Positions 63,763 to 64,000 of a stretch of 64,000 bases of DNA are shown here, piece after piece. Each line of letters opens with the position of its first letter. The first letter of the stretch is position 1. Position numbers and translations under genes: made by a program. The notes beneath the pieces are model-generated. The model saw nothing but the letters and a program-made list of their open reading frames with translations, did no database searches and was not told the origin of the DNA. This stretch comes from Dimorphilus gyrociliatus (lineage: Eukaryota; Annelida; Polychaeta; Dinophilidae). The stretch covers positions 2,475,891 to 2,539,890 of the forward strand of contig CAJFCJ010000002.1 of assembly GCA_904063045.1 (NCBI GenBank), given 5' to 3'.

Positions 63763-64000
63763 GTAAGTAGCATAACTGTTCTAATAGAAAAGAAATAATC
63801 TATAACAAGAGGAGAATAAGAGAAAATTTTAACCATAATTTACGAATTGTTAAACGAAATCAGTATAAAATTATCATACCATTCTGAGGATTACAATGTA
63901 AAGAAACAAACGAAATTCGTTTATATCATTAATCAGCAGCCTTGACTCACAGCGTTAATAAATCATTAATAACTTGTCCTTTAATGCCCTGGTCGGATGG
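63763..64000. other. Window end, probable intron
   Basis: AT-rich sequence after the putative donor at 63763. No acceptor with a convincing following frame was recognised before the end. Confidence 0.35.

Noticed and set aside
1-64000. Transposons, CRISPR arrays, rRNA genes, prokaryotic operons
   Set aside because: No transposase, reverse transcriptase, terminal repeats, regularly spaced repeats or rRNA-like blocks were seen on reading; the only arrays are microsatellites and the eIF3a coding repeat.

Overview
The window is animal nuclear DNA. Genes are split by GT-AG introns, long AT-rich spacers carry microsatellites, and every recognisable product is a metazoan family: a cholecystokinin/sulfakinin-type receptor, FoxD, Lbx, ZNG1, eIF3a and TTC33. 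Housekeeping introns are very short (56 to 121 bp in ZNG1) while developmental genes sit in large, nearly gene-free territories. This fits a fairly compact invertebrate bilaterian genome, and I would guess a spiralian such as an annelid. The species cannot be named from the sequence alone.

Layout: 1-10.6 kb holds a five-exon CCK/sulfakinin receptor-like GPCR (+). 10.6-21.4 kb has no gene; its left part is microsatellite-rich and its right part (about 17.6-21.4 kb) looks like regulatory DNA in front of FoxD. FoxD (+) is an apparently single-exon gene at 21.6-22.7 kb. An intronless ankyrin-repeat gene (-) lies at 30.3-31.4 kb, the ten-exon zinc chaperone gene ZNG1/CBWD (-) at 39.4-41.3 kb, and an isolated GPCR-like exon (-) at about 43 kb. 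Lbx (+) has two exons at 45.3 and 51.8 kb around a 6.2 kb intron. The right end is dense: eIF3a (+, six exons, 56.2-60.9 kb), a small possible secreted-peptide ORF (-), TTC33 (-, four exons), and the putative first exon of a further + strand gene in divergent arrangement with TTC33, cut by the window edge.

How the parts relate: FoxD and Lbx are developmental transcription factors, both with an eh1-like repression motif. Their proximal promoters share a 20-bp GC-box element plus a CCAATCAGCG box at almost the same spacing, but in opposite orientation relative to the gene. Between them lie about 22 kb with the ankyrin gene, ZNG1 and many candidate binding sites (GATA-type, CRE, NRF1-like). An AGATGGCRS-type motif resembling the CTCF core recurs in non-coding DNA, and a close pair of copies lies on each side of ZNG1. 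eIF3a, TTC33 and ZNG1 are housekeeping bystanders.

Exon coordinates were joined by hand from splice sites, reading phase and family knowledge. No alignment or database search was run. I see no bacterial-type system, CRISPR array, transposase or confident tRNA/rRNA gene.
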